NCBI GenBank assembly: GCA_022592445.1 | Contig: JABYQR010000381.1 | Location: 1-41,366 of the forward strand | Reading direction: 5' to 3' | DNA: 41,366 bases | Source of the DNA: Cytidiella melzeri | Lineage: Eukaryota > Basidiomycota > Agaricomycetes > Polyporales > Irpicaceae | In this document: positions 39,502 through 41,366 of the stretch, one piece after another | Layout of the letters: each line of letters opens with the position of its first letter | How positions within the stretch are numbered: the first letter of the stretch is position 1 | Program-made: the position numbers and the translations under genes | The notes under the pieces: generated by a model | The model's input: only the letters and a program-made list of their open reading frames with translations | Told to the model about the DNA's origin: nothing | The model's database searches: none

Positions 39502-40737
39502 GCATTAATTTTTGCTGCCATCTCATCCATTTGCTTCTTCTGGATGTCAAGCATGTCCTTGAGCGCAGCAATTTTAGCATCCTTGTCGTTGGACGCGTCT
39601 TGCTTGGCTGCAGTAGTAGTCGACGATGTCGACGAGGTAGCGGCAACCTTTTGTCCCTTAGGGACGCCTTGGAGCCGTTTTAGGCAAACTGCCCCCCAGT
39701 GACCGGTGCCACCGCAGTGGTTGCAGACCGGGTCGTCTGGGTGCTTCGAGTCCCTCTTCTTGTGACTCTCAGATCCGCAAACCGAGCAGCGCTTGCTCAT
39801 CTCCTTCTTCCATTTCTGGAAGATCTCCTGTTTGCCCAGACCCGCAAAGAGCGAGTCAAACGAGGCGGAGAAACGGGAGGCATCGATCTCCATAGCATTG
39901 GGATCGCGGAACGCCTGCTGATGGGACTTGCCGTGCCCTGACGAGCTGTCCACCATGACCTTGCCGGTGCTGTTGCGAAGATCGGCAAGTTGAGCATCGA
40001 CCGCTTTGCATTGGTCTTTGAGTGCGTCATAGGTGGCGGCGCGGGTTTGAAAGTACGAGACACGTTGCAAGTACTCGGTGCTCAAGCTCGACTTGAGGCG
40101 GTCAAAGAGGTCCTGCTGGCTCCAGCCAGTGCGAGGGGCCCATGTCTCAAACTCGGAGATGTGGGCGGCGAAGGTCTTGTTGCCTTGCTTCATGTTGGCG
40201 ACTTTCGTCTTGGCCTCCATGACAGCATCTATAGGCTCGAATTTGGCTTTAAAAGCCTCGATAAATGTGTCCCAGTCATTTCCAAATGCTGGTTTGCTAT
40301 TGGCTAACTCCTCAATGTGAGGGCGAGCCCAATCAGCGGCGTCCTCTGCATGAAGGACAGGGCGCTTGTGATGAGTTTATGAGGATCAAAGATCCTCGCG
40401 CCGTTGTTGTCCACCCGGACATGGCCTTGCGCGTCTTGCTGGAAGAACGCTTTTCCTTGATTTTGCGCCCATACTATGAACGCGTGGCGGAAGAGCCGGG
40501 CTTCCGACGATGTTTTCCCCTTGAAGGAGACTGGTTTCTCAACTATGCTTCTTTCCCGAGAAGCGTGGGTGCAGCGGCCACCGCTGGTGTCTGTGCAGCT
40601 GCAAGTGCAGCCACCTGGTTGGTCAGGTCTACCATCTTTTGTGTCAAGACGCCCAACATATTCAGGACGTCTTGCTGGCTCAGGTTGGCGACTGGGGCAG
40701 CTGGGGCAGCAGGGGCGGCGGGCTGGTTGGGATCCAT
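39492..40737 (-). pseudogene. Gypsy-2 Gag, broken by two one-base shifts
   Basis: Three pieces in order. The N-terminus is 40543-40737 (MDPNQPAAPAAPAAPVANLS, a short helix LNMLGVLTQKMVDLTNQVAA). The middle, about 40345-40556, is KPVSFKGKTSSEARLFRHAF. The main part, 39492 to about 40345, has WARPHIEELANSKPAFGNDW, the Gag core FAAHISEFETWAPRTGW, two Cys motifs CSVCGSESHKKRDSKH and CNHCGGTGHWGAVC, and a C-terminal helix. Shifts near 40556 and 40345 each fit one base lost from a run. Gag packages the element RNA. The second knuckle is a regular CX2CX4HX4C; the first lacks the last Cys in the usual place. Confidence 0.82.
39495..39501 (-). promoter_or_regulatory. Probable -1 ribosomal frameshift site between gag and protease (Gypsy-2)
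   Basis: The minus strand reads, in gag codons, GCG GTT TTT TGA. The heptamer G-GTT-TTT is a known -1 slippery type in some RNA viruses, and the protease frame is the -1 frame and open across it. The gag stop comes directly after the slippery codons. Confidence 0.5.
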
Positions 40738-40809
40738 GTCGTCTGTGACCGTGCTCGAATCGAAGAAATGTATGTAATTGTAGCGTGGTGGGCAAAACTG
40801 TGGTCGTGT

Positions 40810-41366
40810 CTAGATCCACTCGAAGTAGCTATCACTATTGACTACGTTAAGTTGTGCTAAAACTCTATCGTAGTTTTTACGAAGCTGCTTGAAGGAAACC
40901 TTCCCAATTGCTTTGCAACCCCAGTCTAGGAGCTGCCACTCGCGGTCTGCTGTGATGGGTGCAAGATCGTCGACTCGGTTGAGGAAACGATTGACCTTGT
41001 TGACGAGGTGGAGCAGGGCGCGACGGTGGTCGGGGTTGGCGTGGTTCAGGAGTTCTTCAAGCTCTGTGAGAGCTTGCAAGCGAGTGCGGACGGCGGTAAG
41101 TTTTGGCTTGAAGATGCCTACGAGATCAACCGGTGACAACTTCTTGAAGTCGATTAATACCGGCTTTGGTGCAGCGGGGGCGGGGGTTGGTGCAGGGAGC
41201 TTTGCTAGTCGCTCTGCAAAGGTGAGCTTGTGGGTCTGTTGCTCAGCTAAGGTGCGGTCACGCTCCTCAGCAGCTTGTTCTCCGTATGCTCGTGCGGAGG
41301 TGCGAAGTTGTCGGTTTTCCTCGTAAGAGGGGACGGTGAGGGTGATGCCTTTGACAGGCGGCTTCT
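40810..41366 (-). CDS. Extra ORF upstream of gag in Gypsy-2 (ORF0), partial
   Basis: Open without a stop from the window edge to 40810, 185 residues visible; the start lies outside. Unknown family. It has a charged helical N-terminal part (EENRQLRTSARAYGEQAAEE, then RTLAEQQTHKLTFAERLAKL), a Pro/Ala linker, and a helical C-terminal domain (LSPVDLVGIFKPKLTAVRTR, REWQLLDWGCKAIGKVSF, QLRKNYDRVLAQLN). The order and several segments parallel the extra ORF of Gypsy-1 at 17521-18299 (KPLIKR.. / KPPVKG.., ..REWRMLKKDLKSLGRISF.., ..HRRWGYILELL..). It ends 72 bp before the gag Met. This frame is intact as far as seen, unlike gag and RT of the same copy. Confidence 0.65.
   Translation of the reverse strand, partial: KPPVKGITLTVPSYEENRQLRTSARAYGEQAAEERDRTLAEQQTHKLTFAERLAKLPAPTPAPAAPKPVLIDFKKLSPVDLVGIFKPKLTAVRTRLQALTELEELLNHANPDHRRALLHLVNKVNRFLNRVDDLAPITADREWQLLDWGCKAIGKVSFKQLRKNYDRVLAQLNVVNSDSYFEWI

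Larger units (their letters stand above)
34778..41366 (-). mobile_element. Chromodomain Ty3/gypsy retrotransposon (Gypsy-2), cut by the window edge
   Basis: 3' LTR, polypurine tract, integrase with chromodomain, RNase H, RT, protease, gag and an extra upstream ORF follow each other on the minus strand; the 5' LTR must lie beyond 41366. The Gag differs clearly from Gypsy-1 (two Cys-rich zinc motifs here, one variant knuckle there), so this is another family. Its reading frames are broken about ten times, nearly always by one missing base in a short homopolymer. Confidence 0.88.

Overview
The window looks like a repeat-dense, probably heterochromatic stretch of a filamentous basidiomycete genome, most likely an Agaricomycete. 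The reasons are short spliceosomal introns of about 47-66 bp with GT..AG ends, chromodomain Ty3/gypsy retrotransposons, a fungal RecQ-type helicase beside a DUF6589 gene (a family I know mainly from Basidiomycota), and a nuclear fragment of a mitochondrial ribosomal protein uL5 gene. I cannot name the genus. No rRNA, tRNA, CRISPR or bacterial-type operon is visible.

Layout. Positions 1-9.9 kb are AT-richer, strongly CpG-poor and almost gene-free. They hold an old LTR fragment (1-543), minisatellites (1195-1330 and 2011-2502), a small secreted-protein gene (3806-4291, minus), two inverted copies of an imperfectly palindromic repeat (about 5339-5735 and 9058-9420) and, between them, a decayed copia element (5882-9057). 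From about 10 kb composition changes and CpG is common. A RecQ-like helicase gene (10426-20964, plus) is cut in two by an 8.2-kb chromodomain gypsy element (Gypsy-1, 11300-19542, minus) flanked by a 5-bp target duplication. Tail to tail with the helicase lies a multi-exon DUF6589 gene (21078-24161, minus), followed by a truncated uL5m pseudogene (about 24400-25222, minus).

A nested transposon block follows. A copia element (25520-33257, minus) has a complete 1007-residue reading frame but no integrase. Its 3' LTR was later interrupted by a 3.9-kb MULE DNA transposon (25546-29487) with 366-bp terminal inverted repeats, a 9-bp target duplication and an apparently intact two-exon transposase. 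Beyond it are a second secreted-protein gene (33271-33795, minus), related to the one at 3.8 kb, and a second chromodomain gypsy element (Gypsy-2, about 34778 to beyond the right edge, minus) whose gag, protease and RT regions are broken by one-base shifts.

The most interesting point is an extra reading frame upstream of gag in both gypsy elements (17521-18299 and 40810-41366). The two products resemble each other at the protein level although the elements are clearly different families, so this looks like a conserved accessory gene. Other points worth a second look are U-rich -1 frameshift sites at both gag/protease junctions, absence of integrase from both copia elements, a helicase-DUF6589 convergent pair, a secreted-protein family with shared upstream sequence, and a sharp CpG-depletion boundary with directly visible CpG-to-TpG changes between homologous LTRs. 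Many frame breaks in Gypsy-2 and in the DUF6589 gene look like the loss of one base from a short homopolymer, so assembly error has to be excluded before these copies are called dead.
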